From Clavelina lepadiformis (taxonomy: Eukaryota; Chordata; Ascidiacea; Aplousobranchia; Clavelinidae), in contig NC_135248.1 of the NCBI RefSeq assembly GCF_947623445.1, positions 9,982,977 through 10,046,976 on the forward strand: DNA of 64,000 nucleotides, in the 5' to 3' direction. A model generated the notes under the pieces. That model saw only the letters and a program-made list of their open reading frames with translations. It searched no databases and was not told the origin of the DNA. Shown in pieces: positions 24,819-38,924 of the stretch; position 1 is the stretch's first letter; every line of letters starts with the position of its first letter. Made by a program: the position numbers and the translations under genes.

Positions 24819-27800
24819 ATGGTTACTGAATCTTTGGTGTATGTGACAGAATCAAAGCAAGTAGATGATTACACAGTAAGTTTGCTAAATGTGTGTTTAG
24901 TTTATGATGACAGTTGTTGTGATTATTATTAAAAAATGTGTATAGATGTATGTACATTTAAAGCATATGGTTTAGTATATTGAAAGGTTGTAACCAATCC
25001 TGGATTTTGATTTAAATATGATTTGATTTTTCTGAAATGTAATTTTAAAAAAAAAAAACCAAATTGTATCAGCCGAATTATACATTCCAGTATCGTTATT
25101 GTTGTCGCATCCTTAAAGTTTTAAAGAAGCAAAACTTTTTTATAACCCTGGTGGTTGAGTTAGGCTTTGGTACACGTAAGTGCAGTTTTCATGAAAGAGA
25201 TGAAACAAAAATTTATTTTTACCCATTCAAAAATTTTAACAATCCATTAAATTAAAATATCACATTGTGTGTAATGTTCTCGCTATCACATTGTCTACCA
25301 TCTCACTAATGTACACGTCGATAATAAAATGCTTAAAGCTTATTTAAAAGTTTTTTTATTGCATTCAAATGATCCTTTGTCTGGGGTTGTTTTTCTGGAC
25401 AGTTTTTTTTTATTGGTTTTTATTAAGCATGTACATTGTTTTATAGGATTTTACTAAAGCTGCATACATTAAAATGACTTAATAAGCTTAAACATCAGCT
25501 TTAATTTGTAAAGCCACTTTTTATTTAGGAATATACTATAGAGGTTCACCATGTTGGATTTATTTGGACAGTAAAACATCGATATAGTGAATTTAAGGAA
25601 ATACATGATGTGGTAAGACTGGATATCATGCTTACATATTAATGCCTACATATATTACAGATCACTGGGTATCATGCTTACTTTTGTTACTGAAATATAG
25701 AATCACTATGATGCCTTAAGTACTTAACTTTTAAAATCATTTCTTTGGTATGTACGTTATATTATATGAATCATAAATCATATAACACTACAAAAATTTA
25801 ACATTTTATCATTTAAATGAACCCTGCTATATAAATGATCATTCTCATTACGGCTAGGTGGGTAGGCCAGGTTATATACATAGTTACGTAATATTTAAAC
25901 TGCTGTCTGTTTTGAGAACTTTAAAAGGAAATGATGTGTATATGTATCAAAATAAAATTTGTTTAAAAGTAGTGTAAATGGTTTTTGCAACTTATTGTTA
26001 GCTTCGATCTAAGGATCCTTCTCTGGAGAAGAGTTTACTTCCTCCAAAGAAGATATTTGGCAAAATGTCTGCAACATTTATTGACAAACGCAGGTACAGT
26101 GCTGTGTATATACCGTAGTACTGTAGTCTGTAGGTTGAATTAATTATATTATAGGAATTGTAGGTTAGTCAATAATATGCAGATGCTTTTCAAATATAAT
26201 ATTATACAAGTGTTGTGAAATATTGCAAATTACTAGGTAAATTTATACATTTGAAGTGGAATTAGTTTGTCACTAACTCCAGGATATTGTAGCGATCTTT
26301 TTATGCTTGTCAGATGGATTCTTTTAGAATCATTTTAAATACAGTTATTTAACCCTTATAGAATTTCATGATTTTAGATAAGTGAGAGGCGTTAGAGCCA
26401 TAGATGTGCAATGAATATTGCTTTTGCACCATCAAAATCCATCAAGTACATATATTATAGTTTTTCATACATTCCTGTTTATAATTTTGCCATAAAGGTT
26501 TTTGGCAATCACTGCTTAACCACTAAATACAATTGAAAAAAATTTTTTTTGGTATATATACATACTCATTATGTTGAATTTTTTGCAAAGTATTTATAGT
26601 GCTCTGCCAGTTTTTTGATTAATTATTATTATGCTAATTTATTTTTTTTGGATTTTTGGTACGATACCATATTAGTTGACTGTCGTGTTTGATAGCTATT
26701 AGTAGATACCATTAGTTGAACCATTTGTAATTTTTAGTTGGACAAACCGATTTTTTATTATTAGGAAGTATATGAACCTTGAGACTTGATAGATTCTGCC
26801 ATGTTGATTCTTGCAAATTTAAATACCAATTCGAGATACTTTATTGTTTTTTAATCCAGGTTTTACTCCTTACTTTATTACTCCAACAAACAGCATGTAA
26901 GCAGTCCAATTACATGTAAGCAAATCTATTTTTTAGAGGTGAATTAGAGGCTTACCTGCAAGTTCTGGTACAGCAGAAATATATCAACAGGCTTCCACGG
27001 CCCCTTCGAAAGTTTTTGCATTTCCATCTTTACGTAAGTCTTACCACTGTTACCAATGTTTGTAGTTTTTAGCATGAAATTTTTCAATTGGTTTGTGTCA
27101 TTGCAGGATGTGGAAATGATATGTCAGTATTTAGCAGTTAGTTTCTACGAAAATGGTGATAAAGTTTTAGAATCTGGAAGCTCGTATACATTGACTCCAT
27201 TGGAATTATGGTGTATTACAGAACGTTTGATGTTAAAGAAACCTCAAGGTATATTCTGTTAATATTAAATCATAAGTTTTTAAGATAGAATTTTAATCTC
27301 TTTGGTTACCAGCCTTTTGGTAGTGTTGTTTTAAAAGAGTTTATGTTCCTGTACTGAACTGTGCAAGGCTATTTGCTTATTTAACCCTAGTCTAACTATT
27401 AAGTTATTTGTAGATGTTGATGATCCAAAATATGACTTTGGACATGTGTTGGACTTCGTACAAAAACTCAAACATTTGCATGTATGTAACTTTTGTGTAG
27501 TTTAGTCGATGGGTGAAATAATCTTTTGTAAAAATGTCTGTACCTATAATACTTGCCGGCATTTAATATTTTTATTATGGAAATATGTTGTAGAAAGTAA
27601 ATCGCATAAGAAATAAAAAAATAAATATACATGAACTTGAATTACAGAGTTAAGAAATGTACTTTTTTTCCATAGATCAAATGCACAAAAGGCTTCATTG
27701 ATGCGAGTAATGTTGTCGCAGAAGATTTATTGTTTGACCTGTCAGTATTCCATAGCTTGCAGCAGTTGATAGTGGATGACTGTGGTCCCAACCAAGTGAC

Positions 27801-30800
27801 ATGCTTGGCCAGTCTTCACAATACAATCAGTTCTCTTAGTGTTCACCAGAGTTTGAAAGATTTGCAGGTGTTCGTAGTCATGTGTTGTTTTGCATCGAGT
27901 TTGGTAGTATATCGTGTGATAGTGATGAATGTATTGAAATGAGTTTTTGATATGCTGGTTATCTTATTTTTATGTGAATAAACAAATGGATTAATTTTGG
28001 TTATTATTAGAGTGCACTGACTGGTGGTTGCGGAGTAGAAGATTACATACTTAACTGGTCAAAACTAATAACAGCGGACTTTAGTAACAACAGTATTAGC
28101 TCTTTGGACGCATCATTGGTGAGCATTTACAACTCAGTCAACCTGTTTAGTCTGTTGCACAATGCGCATTAGCGCAGAGTACTCCTAAATGTTTGCTTGT
28201 GTAGAAACGTTTGACCTGTGTGGAGTTTTTGGACTTAAGCAAGAACAACATCACCAAAATTGAGAATCTGGAAGTATGATATTATTTTAAAGTTATGGTT
28301 GTATTTTTTTTCATATGATATTGCTTCTATTACAAAAACATTTGGGCACATCTTTTTGTTTTCTTTAAAGAGTTCCACTTTGTTTTGTGAAATAGCTTTT
28401 TTGTTTTTCATGCAGCATCTTTCCAGTTTGACATTTCTTGATCTCAGTTCCAACAAAATAGAAGATATAAGTTTAGCTCATGCCAAACTTGGAAATGTAA
28501 AAACATTAAACTTGTCCCAAAATCGACTGCATTCACTTGAAGGTCTGGGGAAGTTATATTCATTAGAAACCGTTGATATTTCTGAAAATTTTATTTCCAA
28601 GGTATGGTATTATCATTACTTTCTATATATATCTTTAATCTATGAACAATTATTTTCTCAGGTAATTGTATTCTCATACTAGTTCAAAAACTAATGTTTT
28701 TGCGCTAGTTTTTATAATTAAAAGCATGGAATTCTTTTTGTGCCATTTTATGAGCAGTGAACGAAAATATATTGACATCAACTCTTGCGTTTTCAGTAAA
28801 ACATAAACATTTGTAGATAACAGAAGTGGATCACATTGCATCACTCCCATGTTTAGCCAAGATTAACCTTGCTAACAATTCCATCTCCCATGACTTTGAT
28901 TATAGGACTCAGACTTTATCTCGGTTTGGGTCACGTGCTTGTGAGGTTTGTCTTGATAACGTTGAATCAACACAAAAAGAATTGGACACGGCTGCGGTAC
29001 TTCATGCTATTGTCAAGGTAATTTGTCAAAGCTTATACTTCGTGGGGAGGGTTTAAACTTTTTACCCTGCAAATATTATGTCATAATGAAAGTAAAATGT
29101 TATAAACATAATATATTATTTTTTTGTTAGACAGCCATTCGTCAATGCCAAAATTTTAGTAGTGGTCAGTTTGGTTTTACGAGTGTTTTTGGTACGGATT
29201 TCAAAAACGATATTATTGCTTTTTTGCACTTCAATTTTTTGAGACATATGATACATTTTTAGTTTTTCTGATTTCAAGTTTATCTTTATACGATGCATTT
29301 TCATATTAAAGTGAGGGATAAGTTCAAAAACAAATTGGCCTTAAATCAAAGAGTGGTTGTCAGTAGACATACTGGTGAAAAGATTTTTAATATTAATATG
29401 TTGTGGTTGATCAGTTATTCCAAAAATTGTATCACAAATTTGGCTTCCTATTTTGATGAGGAGGACGGTTATTATGACGTCACAATGTAAAAACAGTATT
29501 GATTATAACTTAAGTATGTATTAGGTATGGTAGGCTAGCAGCTAGCTAATGCGTTTTAGATGGAATACGTCTTCATAGTTATTTCATTAGTAGCAGGTAA
29601 TGTTTACTTTCTGCATAGGAATGTCACAGATGACAATACATTACATCATTTTTGTGAGAAATTAGGTGTTAATCTGCCAAGTTTCCTTAATTGACCAGCG
29701 AAGAACAAATTTTATAATTGCTTGTCTAGCTGATAAATGATAAAAATCAGCCTTTTCTATAGAAAATTGAGATAGTTTTTAAACTATGTGGAAAAATGTT
29801 TCATGTTTTTGTGATTCACTATAATATGTTCAGTATTCATGCATAATAATCAGATTCATGTCAGTTGGATTTGCGCATTTCCACTATACATAGACATCAA
29901 TTCAATGTATAGTTATTGACACAGTATAATTTGGTATCTAATTATAGCAATTGTTTAGTCACGCCGAGCAAGCAGTCAAAAAAGTAACATAGCAAGCCAT
30001 CAAAATTTTGGAATATCATCTCCAATACGTATTCACCATAAAAAGGTGAGTTTTCTTGACTTAAAAATGACTTCCAATATTTGTAGAAGCCAAATATCAC
30101 TTCTTGACATAAAAGATTGAGCATTTTCCAACCAAGCTAACTTCAAAACTGCATTGACTAATTAATTGATAACCAGGTTGACATTAGTGCATTAGATGAC
30201 GTTGCACATTAGTGATGTATGCAAATTTAACACCGAATCGAGTTGTATGTTGGTTAAATCGAGTCCAAAAAAATCGACTAGGTTACAACTCCAGGTTGTC
30301 CGTAGCACAACTGTTTAGTTTTTTCATTGAGGCTAAGGTTATTGTTGGCTAGATTTTTGTGCAATACCACCACTTTTACAACAAAAAATGTTCCGTTTAG
30401 AACTGTTGGTATAATTGTGGGAAGCTTTTATTTGGGAGTTTAAGCTTTTTTCTTGTTTTTTCATTTTCAGGACCATAGTGGTGGTAGTAACACTATCATG
30501 TCTGCCCCTGGACGTTTGCGTTATTCTAATTCCAGTGAAAATCAACTTCTTCATACCAATGGTATTGGCTGGCCTATATATATATACACACTATACAGGG
30601 TGAACCAAAAGTAGGTTGCAGTTATGCGGTACTGAAAGTAGGTACTGTAAAACCATTTCCCACATTTCTCTTAAAATCACTATTGTGTACACACTCAGAC
30701 GCACAAAATGTTCTCCTTCAACATTGCAACACTCTTCAAACCTCTGCAGAACATCCTTTGCTTTGCGGCACAATTTCCAATCTCTGGTTTTGGTTTAAAA

Positions 30801-33334
30801 TGTATGCCACGACTCAAACGTTACACACGCCTACTAACTTGCAAATAAAACAATTATAAGTGGAAATGGGAGTTTGAGGAAATTAAATATTAGCAGAGCA
30901 TAATGGTTTGATATTATTTATGATTAAGATCTAAACTGTTAACATATCAACGCAAAATATACAGTTGAATAACTGTAAACCTACTTTGAGGTCAACCTGT
31001 ATATTACTTTATTAATAAACTAGCATGTTTCTTTTTTACCGTTAACATCAGTGATACGATTTACAAAAGTTTAATAGCTAGTTTTAATGTTAATAAACAT
31101 ACAAATGTTAACTTACACAGTTTTTTCTGACATTTCAGTACCTCAGTCAGATTTCGGTTCACCTGATGTGTACCAACAACCACTTCCAGTATCACCAAAA
31201 GATAATATTCTCTCTGATTCTTCTCTTATAAATCCTTTCAAAGCTGAAGCATCAAGCCAATCTAGTCAATCATGTATTGACGCAAAGTTGGAAACTGCAG
31301 AGCTTGATAAAAATGAAGCCAACGAAGAAATCGACAATATCCCCCCCGTTAAATTTTCTGATCCTGAATTATCCTCACAAAACAGCAAAATTGTATTAAT
31401 TGAGCAAGTTAAAGATGAGGAAGAAGAAGATGAGATCCACCCAACAAGTGAGGTTGCAGATCTAAGCAGTGAAGTGCATCAGGATAAAGGACATTTATGT
31501 TACAACGCTGGTGAGCCGAAAGAAAATGAGCAGTTGGTAAGTGGACTTTCTGAGTTAGGAATTGATGATGGTGAAGCTATCTTTCAAAGTTCTTCAAATC
31601 AACTTAAGATTTGCAAGGATGAAAGCAAAAGACAGTCCTCTGTGGAAGATTTAAAGCCTTTGTTAGAAATACCAACAGACGTTGAAGATATTGAAGAAAA
31701 TAAGGATGCAGTCACCACCCTGCAAGACAAACAGTCAATTGAAAGTCTGTCCGAAAATGTTGCAATCAGCAGTGAGGTTACTGAAGCATCTGCTCACTAT
31801 ATATTGGAGAATAAATCACGTGCCCATACAGCTCCACTCTACCGGAAATTACATGGAGAAGAGCAATGCAGTTGGCCGCGTTCATCCAGTTTGAATGGCG
31901 AAAGTGGATTATTTCCAATAAAACCAGATTTTAACAGTAATATTAATGCTTGTCCGCAAAACATTGATTTGCAAAACAATGATAGCTCAGTTGAACCTAT
32001 TGAGAGTATTTTATCTGTCAGTGAACGCACAACTTCAAATAGAACAGAATACTTCAAAAATGATGACATTCAACAGAAAGTCAACGACAGCAGCTCGCAT
32101 TCTTTGTCAAACCCAGCCCTTCATACCTCACTTTGTAGGTTTTATGTTTCTCCAGTTATGAATTTACAGTTTGCTTCACCACCAATGCATCATCTGTCCA
32201 TGTACAATCAGTCTCAACTTCTTCATTATTTTACATCTTCAGTTGGCGAAGTGTCAAGCGAAACTCTGCTATATGTCACTTGGTGTGACGTTGTATTTCA
32301 TGGACGTCCAAGAAATAATGTGACCTGTGCCATATTCCTTTCTACTCGAGCATTATATCTTCTCATGGATGTGGAAGAGTCTATATTTGAGAACATCCTA
32401 ACCCTTGAAACTTTTGATCATTGCCGGGACCCATCTAAGTTGCGGTCGTTGAGACTGCCACTTACTGAATGTGCAACCTCAACATTAAGTCAAGTTGTTG
32501 TGGGCCTTTTTAAGCAATATGTTCGAATCACCGGGTCGACTTCTAACGATACCTTCACGTTTCTGACAAGAAGTTCCAAAGAAACAGACAATATCACCCG
32601 CTACTTGCTTCAAGTTCTTGATGGTTCTAGTCAAACTACAGCAAAATCTGATGTCGAAAGGTAGTTAATATGGATGTTTTTGTATATTCATCGGTATAAC
32701 GTTCACGTAATACTTTTATTCTAGCTTTTGTATGAAAATAATAGTAACACCTTTTCGTTGTATTTCATGCAGCATATTGGACAGATGCGAATTATTGGAA
32801 GATTTTGAAACAACTCTCTCAAGGAGTGGAGTTCGATTTACTTTGTGCAATGAGGAATCGATGACGGAATTCAATTTTGCATCCGCGGAAATACAACGAC
32901 AAATTGAAAAACGTTCATCATCGAACGAGTTTGAGTTAGTGTTGTATTCCCTTGTCCATCTTGTCCATGAAAATGGGAGCACGCTGCTTAAGTCGTTTTT
33001 CCTCACATCTGACTATTGCTGCCTTTGTGAGGAAGATTTGGTCTCTTATCCATTACCCGATTTTGCACTCACACCACCAGAATGCCAGCGTCACACAAGC
33101 TTGCAAATCGCCAGTTTAGCTGATGTGCAATACCTTCAAATAGACGGGGTTGTCGGCTTTGACGTTACAATTTGCATGCAATTTAACTTGGACTCGTCAA
33201 ACCCGGCACAATGGAGACTGTCTTTCCGCGATTATACTGAACGCGAAAAAATGATACGACTATTTTCTCATCAATTTGAAGCTGTAAACAGCAAAAAGCT
33301 GCCGATAAACGTTTGCCCTTCTTTTTCACCTTGA
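24819..33334 (+). CDS. NISCH: Nischarin
   Basis: This is a PX and leucine-rich-repeat scaffold of endosomes and the cell edge. In mammals it binds integrin alpha5, Rac and PAK and restrains cell migration. Coding exons: 24819-24875, 25529-25612, 26002-26093, 26937-27033, 27107-27248, 27414-27481, 27676-27867, 28011-28118, 28205-28273, 28416-28601, 28817-29017, 30471-30561, 31139-32660, 32773-33334. Phases agree throughout, giving 1156 residues, shorter than the human 1504. The PX domain covers about residues 12-115 (VKHRYSEFKEIH, LLPPKKIFGK). LRRs cover about 260-400 (LDLSKNNITKIENLE, TLNLSQNRLHSLEGL), capped by DYRTQTLSRFGSRACEVCLD as in the family. The 1.5-kb exon holds an acidic, Ser-rich linker and the start of the conserved C-terminal part (GRPRNNVTCAIFLSTRALYLL, VRITGSTS). 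The last exon has DLVSYPLPDFAL and the family C-terminus. Confidence 0.93.
30596..30999 (-). mobile_element. mariner-type relic
   Basis: Inverted ends CAGGGTGAACCAAAAGTAGG at 30596 and a close inverted copy ending at 30999 are flanked by TA on both sides (30594-30595, 31000-31001), as for Tc1/mariner. The minus strand at about 30773-30615 reads as a transposase C-terminal fragment (KDVLQRFEECCNVEGEHF). It sits in a nischarin intron, 34 bases past the donor of exon 30471-30561. At 404 bases it is internally deleted. Confidence 0.75.
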
Positions 33335-33393
33335 AACAATCTTTTACGTCACGTTTGATTAAAAATTGATTGTTTTTCTGTATTCTTGTGTCA

Positions 33394-33399
33394 AATAAA
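33394..33399 (+). terminator. Nischarin poly(A) signal
   Basis: AATAAA 60 bases after the nischarin stop. Confidence 0.7.
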
Positions 33400-35190
33400 G
33401 TGTTATACGATTCCATTCGAAAAAGTTCTTGTGATCAAAATTTAACATTGCCATTGATTTATCGTTTTACTTCAATCTTTACCTATAACTATGTTTGCTG
33501 CATGATTTTTTGTGTGCAATATTTAACTGTACACGTCAAATGAATATTCTGCTGAACACTGTTGATTTGCTTTCATATTTACTGAAACAATCTACACAAT
33601 TTCAAGTGACGGAACGTCAGTTGCAATTAACTGGTTTTGATTGTTCGAGTTATGTTCAAGTAATGCTTACAATTATACAGTACTTGCCGTCAACGCTTTT
33701 TCGCCACTACGATTTGAAGGAGCCGTCAAACACCAAAAAATGCCATAAAAGTCTTGTTTGTTTTATTATACAGTGAATTTACTAAAAAACTGATTACTCG
33801 AAAATTCCTCCACAGGGTTCTCTGAAATTTTGCATGACACTTTTGTATGCTTTGGACTACCATTCCATAAAATGCCATCAAAAAACCATGACTCAAACTT
33901 TTTAACAAAGGCGCAAAATTGATACCAGAATTTTTGGCCTAAAAACAACAATTTTAGCCTAATTCTGCACGCGACCTAAGATATTCAAGCACGCAAACTG
34001 CTAGGGTAATTCCCAAACTAGAAAACAACACCAACCATGCTGCCTTCCGACTTGTAAAAATAGATTTTTTTAAAGCCCTACGTAAGAGTTCAAGAAAATA
34101 ATAGAGATCTTAGTTTTACCTGTTTGACGGCCGCTGAACCCGCACCTTTCAGATTTGAGCCCAGCGTGATGCCCGTTTTGCTTAGCCGTAACGTGTCACT
34201 TGCATTTGACGTTGTGGCATAGCGTGGTCAGGGAAAATTTTTTGGTTTTACTTTTTAGCGACGCACTGGCTACCGAAATGTACCGCTGCACTGTCCGAAT
34301 AAATACCCTAAATAGGCCATACTGGTGTAATGTCGGTTGGTTGGTAATTTGCAGTCTACCGAACGCAACTTTATTCTGTGCTCTGAAAACAGTAACCGCT
34401 TCGTTGAGAACCAATAACAAATGATGATTCAAAGACTTTGACAGTTTGGTTCTAGTGCTGTGATGCTTAACTGGCCATCAGGGGTTAATGAATGCGCTAT
34501 CTATGGAGTTAGATTAGCGAACAACCGATCAAACAATAATAAACAACTGCTCACAACCCCAACAATACGCCCAGGTAGTACACTGGATTGAATCTGACGC
34601 CTCAAGCCACTGGCAGTACTAGAAAGTGTCGCTATAGCAGAACTATTAAGGGTGGAAACTTATTGCCAATTCATACTATCATTATACGGCAACTGTACAA
34701 ACAGTAACGATACCCAGACAAAATTGCGATAGGCAGAGCGGTGAGAGAAGTGTTGTATCCTTTCGCCATCACTCTATGAGGCTCCGTATATGCTTGCAAA
34801 AAAAGGCCTCATTTCTTAGTTTATCTTGTTATAAAGTGATATTACTAAAAAATGCATTTAATCAAAAATTGTCGAATGGGGCTTTTCATGATTTTGTTGG
34901 ACGTTCTACGAGGCTTAGGCTGTTATTTCATGAAATCATAATATAATCACATTTCTCTAACTTTTGCAATAGAATATTGAAGTCAAGACTGCATTTGTGG
35001 GCCGGAAAAGTCAAATTTTATCAATTTTCACCTACAATTTAGGCCAACGTAAACATGTGACCTGGAAGATTTTAACGCTTCATTTGCTAATGTAATTCTC
35101 GCATTGAAAAACAACACCGCCATGCTGGCCTCTGATCAGTGCAACACACTTTTTTAATCATTACGTAGAAGTCCGACAAAATCCCGGAAA
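33400..35190. other. Intergenic stretch with a diverged repeat pair
   Basis: No gene recognised. About 33770-34100 and 34840-35175 share ordered blocks, best seen at 34035-34100 and 35110-35175 (AAAACAACACC, CATGCTG, TACGTA). An open frame of 93 codons at 33495-33776 has no recognisable content. Confidence 0.4.
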
Positions 35191-37860
35191 TTGCAAAATT
35201 TCAGCATATACTGCTCCTATCAATGTGTAGGAGGTGAGCAAGGCCACTACAGAACTTTTTGGCGGAGAGAGTGTGAAGTGTCTATACAATATTTAAATGA
35301 ATTTGGTAGCAGAGCCAAAATTGAAGTTGATGGGGTGAAAGTTGAACTGTTTGTTGATTCAGGAACATCTTGCAATGTTATAAATAAATCATACATTGCG
35401 GGAACATTTCAACTCGATATCTTTAAAATATAACTTAATTTTTTTTTACAGATAGAAAAATTTACGCTTACGGTTGTGATAAACCCGTGAACGTTATGGG
35501 TGGTTTTCAAGCATATGTGAGCGTTCCTCGGAAAGCTCTACCTGCTGTGGAATTCGTGGTGTTCGAAGGAAGCGGAGATGCACTTCTTGGAAAGCGGACC
35601 GTAACAGATCTCGGCATTCTTTCAATTAAAGCAGATATTACTTGTATCTCAACTGAGCAGCTATTAGATAAGTATGATTCCTGTTTTGGAGGCATTGTCC
35701 CTTACCACATTCGTGACCGGTTTACCAGGAAGCTGAAGGAACTATGAAATCCATTCATATTATTAAAAAGGTTAGTGGATGATGACATTCGCCTTTGTGC
35801 GGATATGCGGCAAGCTAATAAAACTGTAAGATGGGAAATACCAATCCAATACCAACCATTGATGAAGTCTTACAAGACATGAACCATTGTCAAATGTTTA
35901 GTAAACTGGATATCAAATGGGCTTATCAACAACGAATTGGAACCTAAGTCTAGGAAAATAACAACATTTGTCACTCATGAAGACTTCTTTCGTTATAAAA
36001 GGCTCATGTTTGGTGTGAGTTGTGCACCCGAAATGTAGCAACGTGTGATACAACAGGCTATGCAAAGGGGTGTAAAACATCCTGGGTGACATCATTGTGT
36101 ACGGAAGATGTAAAGAGGAGCATGATAAAAGACTGATGGCGGTTCTGGAAAAAAGTGGACTTACCCTGAATTACAAAAAAGTGGACTTACCCTGAATCGA
36201 AAGAAGTACCAGTTCAACATGTCAGAAATTACCTTTACGGGACATGTGCGGTCAACTCGAGGAATTGGACACGAGAACGTCAAGGCAAAGGCTATGGCTG
36301 ATACGAGATCGCCAAAAAATACAAGTGAAGTGAAGAGCTTCTTGTGATTTGTTAATTACAACGGTCGATTTATTCAACATTTAGCCACCATAGCAGAACC
36401 TTTACGCAGGTTAATCGAAAAATCGAGCTCTAAAAGGAGCTAGATTTGTATGGGGAGATGTACAAGACAAGTCTTTTAAAGCCCTTAAAAATAGACTGTG
36501 TAATGCAAAGGTCTTGGCATATTTTGACAAAAACTGTAAAACACAAGTAATGGGAGATGCCAGCCCTTTTGGACTCGCTGGAGTGCTTATACAAAAGCAA
36601 CAGGGACAAAATCTTATCATAAGTTATGCTAGTCGAACACTGTCCTACATAGAGCGGAAATATTCTCTGACCGAGAAGGAAGCTTTGGCTTTGGTATGGG
36701 CATGTGAAAGGTTCCATACGTCCCTATACGGTTCGGACGTTCAATTGGTAACGAACCATTAACTGCTTGAATTTTTATTCTCTCCACGTTCTAAACCCAG
36801 TGCGAGAATGGAACGATAGGTTCTCAAGTTGCAATCTTGTAGATACCACGAACGTCGTACGGCACTCACCGTTGTGAAGAATATTGCTGATCCACTATCT
36901 CGATTGCTAGATGAGGACAATAGTAACAACGGGGGACGAGAGATCAACGAATAACTCACTTTTCTTGCCGTTGAATCAACTCCTATCGTGTTGAAAACAA
37001 GGGAGATTGAATAAGCCTCAAGAGCTGATCCAGAAATGCAGTCGCTGGCTGATGAAATTTTTGGCATTGATTGGACCAGGGAGAAGTGAGGCTGTATCTA
37101 CCTATTCGGAATGAGCTGACGAATACTGGACAGGTCATTTTTCGTCGAACAAGAGTTGCTGTACCTAAAATTTTGCGTAAATGTGTGCTGGAACTTGCGC
37201 ATGAAGGACACCCAGGCATAGTCGTAATGAAGCGTCGACTACGAGAATGGTATGTTGGCCTGGCATTGACAAAGAAAGCGAAAGGCTCTGTAAATCGTGT
37301 TACGGTTGCCAATTTGTTTCAAAACCAGCTAGTCCTGAACCAATAAGTTTTACTAAATTAACATTAAGACTCTGGCAACACTTAGCAGCTGATTTAATTG
37401 GCCCATCGCCTTCAGGAGATAACATTTTTGTTGTTGTTGATTATTGTGGTCGTCATATTGAAGTGGATGTAATGATATTGATTACGTCGACAAAAATATT
37501 AGGTAGTCTTCAACGAATGTTTACTGCCCATGCACGGCTTACCTCCGTATATTAGATGTAACAATGGCCCTCAATTTACAAGTGGTCAATTCAAAAGTTA
37601 TCTTAATGTGCAGGGCATTCAACATCGTAAAGTCACACCAATATCGCCTTAAGCAAATGTATAAAGATGTTTAAATAAAGATCAACGTCAGTGTAGAGGG
37701 CAAGGGCTGAAAAATTAATATTAATACTTATTTATTGATGCGTCGTTCCACTGCTCATAGTACTACTGGAGTTAGTTCAACTAAATTGTTATTTAAGCGT
37801 AAGATACGTATCAAGTTACCTGAGATTAATGTCTTGCACATTTTAAGCCGTCGAGGTTTT
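35191..37860 (+). pseudogene. Ty3/Gypsy pol, decayed
   Basis: The order is that of a Ty3/Gypsy pol. Protease: VELFVDSGTSCNVI near 35345. Reverse transcriptase: LCADMRQANK near 35800, FSKLDIKWAYQQ near 35910, and the YxDD box as LGDIIVYG near 36085, so the first Asp of the pair is lost. RNase H: KVLAYFDKNCK, DASPFGLAGVL, YSLTEKEALALVWACERFH at 36430-36762. Integrase: ELAHEGHPGIVVMKRRLRE near 37190, WQHLAADLIGPSPSGD near 37380, then the NGPQF region near 37565. Many stops and shifts interrupt it, and a 26-base repeat at 36149-36197 shifts the frame. No gag and no clear flanking LTRs were found. The left-edge fragment at 1-745 is a sister copy in the opposite orientation. Confidence 0.9.
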
Positions 37861-38924
37861 GCCCTTTTTTCCGTTCGTTCAATGTTTGTGAGCATGTTTT
37901 TTGTTGTATAGTAAAGGTATCGCAAAGGTTAGCATCAGTTTTTGCTTTCCACATTCAACAGCGAAAAATAAATGTTGCTTACTACTTTTACTTCACATAT
38001 ATTTTTGGTTGGTTATTTTTACAGATTGCTTTTTGCCCCAAATGCATTTTTAATGCATTTTTGCTATTAATTTATAATCTCAAAAAATAATTTTCATTGG
38101 CAGTCCTCTTGCTTGCATAATGGTTCGATTTGGTTTCATTAGCATAATGCAATCTACGGTACTTTAAGACCGAAGTAAAGAAGACCTCTTCTTATCTTAA
38201 AAGCTTTGCAGAAACAAATGACTAAAAGTTTCAAATGTTTCATTTTTTACATAAGCTTTGCCAACCAACCATCAGATGTCAAGAAAATGCTAGATCGAGC
38301 TCAACAGATTCAAAATTGGTTTCGGTCAGTTTAATTTTTTATGCATGAAATTGGATTATTATAATAATCCAATTATCAAACTGTGGCGTTTGGATATAAG
38401 CAAATTAAACAAGTTCTATAATTGGCATTTGTTAAGCAATTTTTGTTTCTCCAGTTAAATTCTAAACAAATTTGAAATGTATTGTTCCTAGTTTAATCCT
38501 TACTCAATCTTAGTTACAAATCGACATGTGACGTAGTTAAGTGTGTCAAGTGGTTTTCTGTACCCGGTGCAAAATCGATTTTAATTCTTTGTGATAAAAG
38601 CTTAGAATGTAACATGGACACATGTATGCGTGTCATGGTAAAAGCTAGCGTGGCATTCGTTCATTGGTTAAAATACGGGAGTATAAAAGCTAAGGTTTGA
38701 TCTAAATCTCTCTCTTCTCTTTTGTCGCTCTTAGCTATTTCTTCTGTTCTGCTGAATTGAAGTGATTGCTGAATTATTCGGAATTGAAATCATTACTGAA
38801 TTTGAGTTATAGCTTGGTTTAAATGTGGAAAGATGGTGTAAATGTTTCTAATTTGATACAACCTATTCGGACAATATAACAATTAGACTTTATGAGGTTG
38901 GTGTTGATTTGAAGAAACATTATA

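Noticed and set aside
29293..29490. Plus-strand 65-codon frame in a nischarin intron
   Set aside because: No similarity to nischarin and no good splice sites, so probably chance.
34196..34432. Overlapping frames of 74 and 78 codons on both strands
   Set aside because: Neither has protein-like content or neighbours, and they lie in a repeat-rich intergenic stretch.
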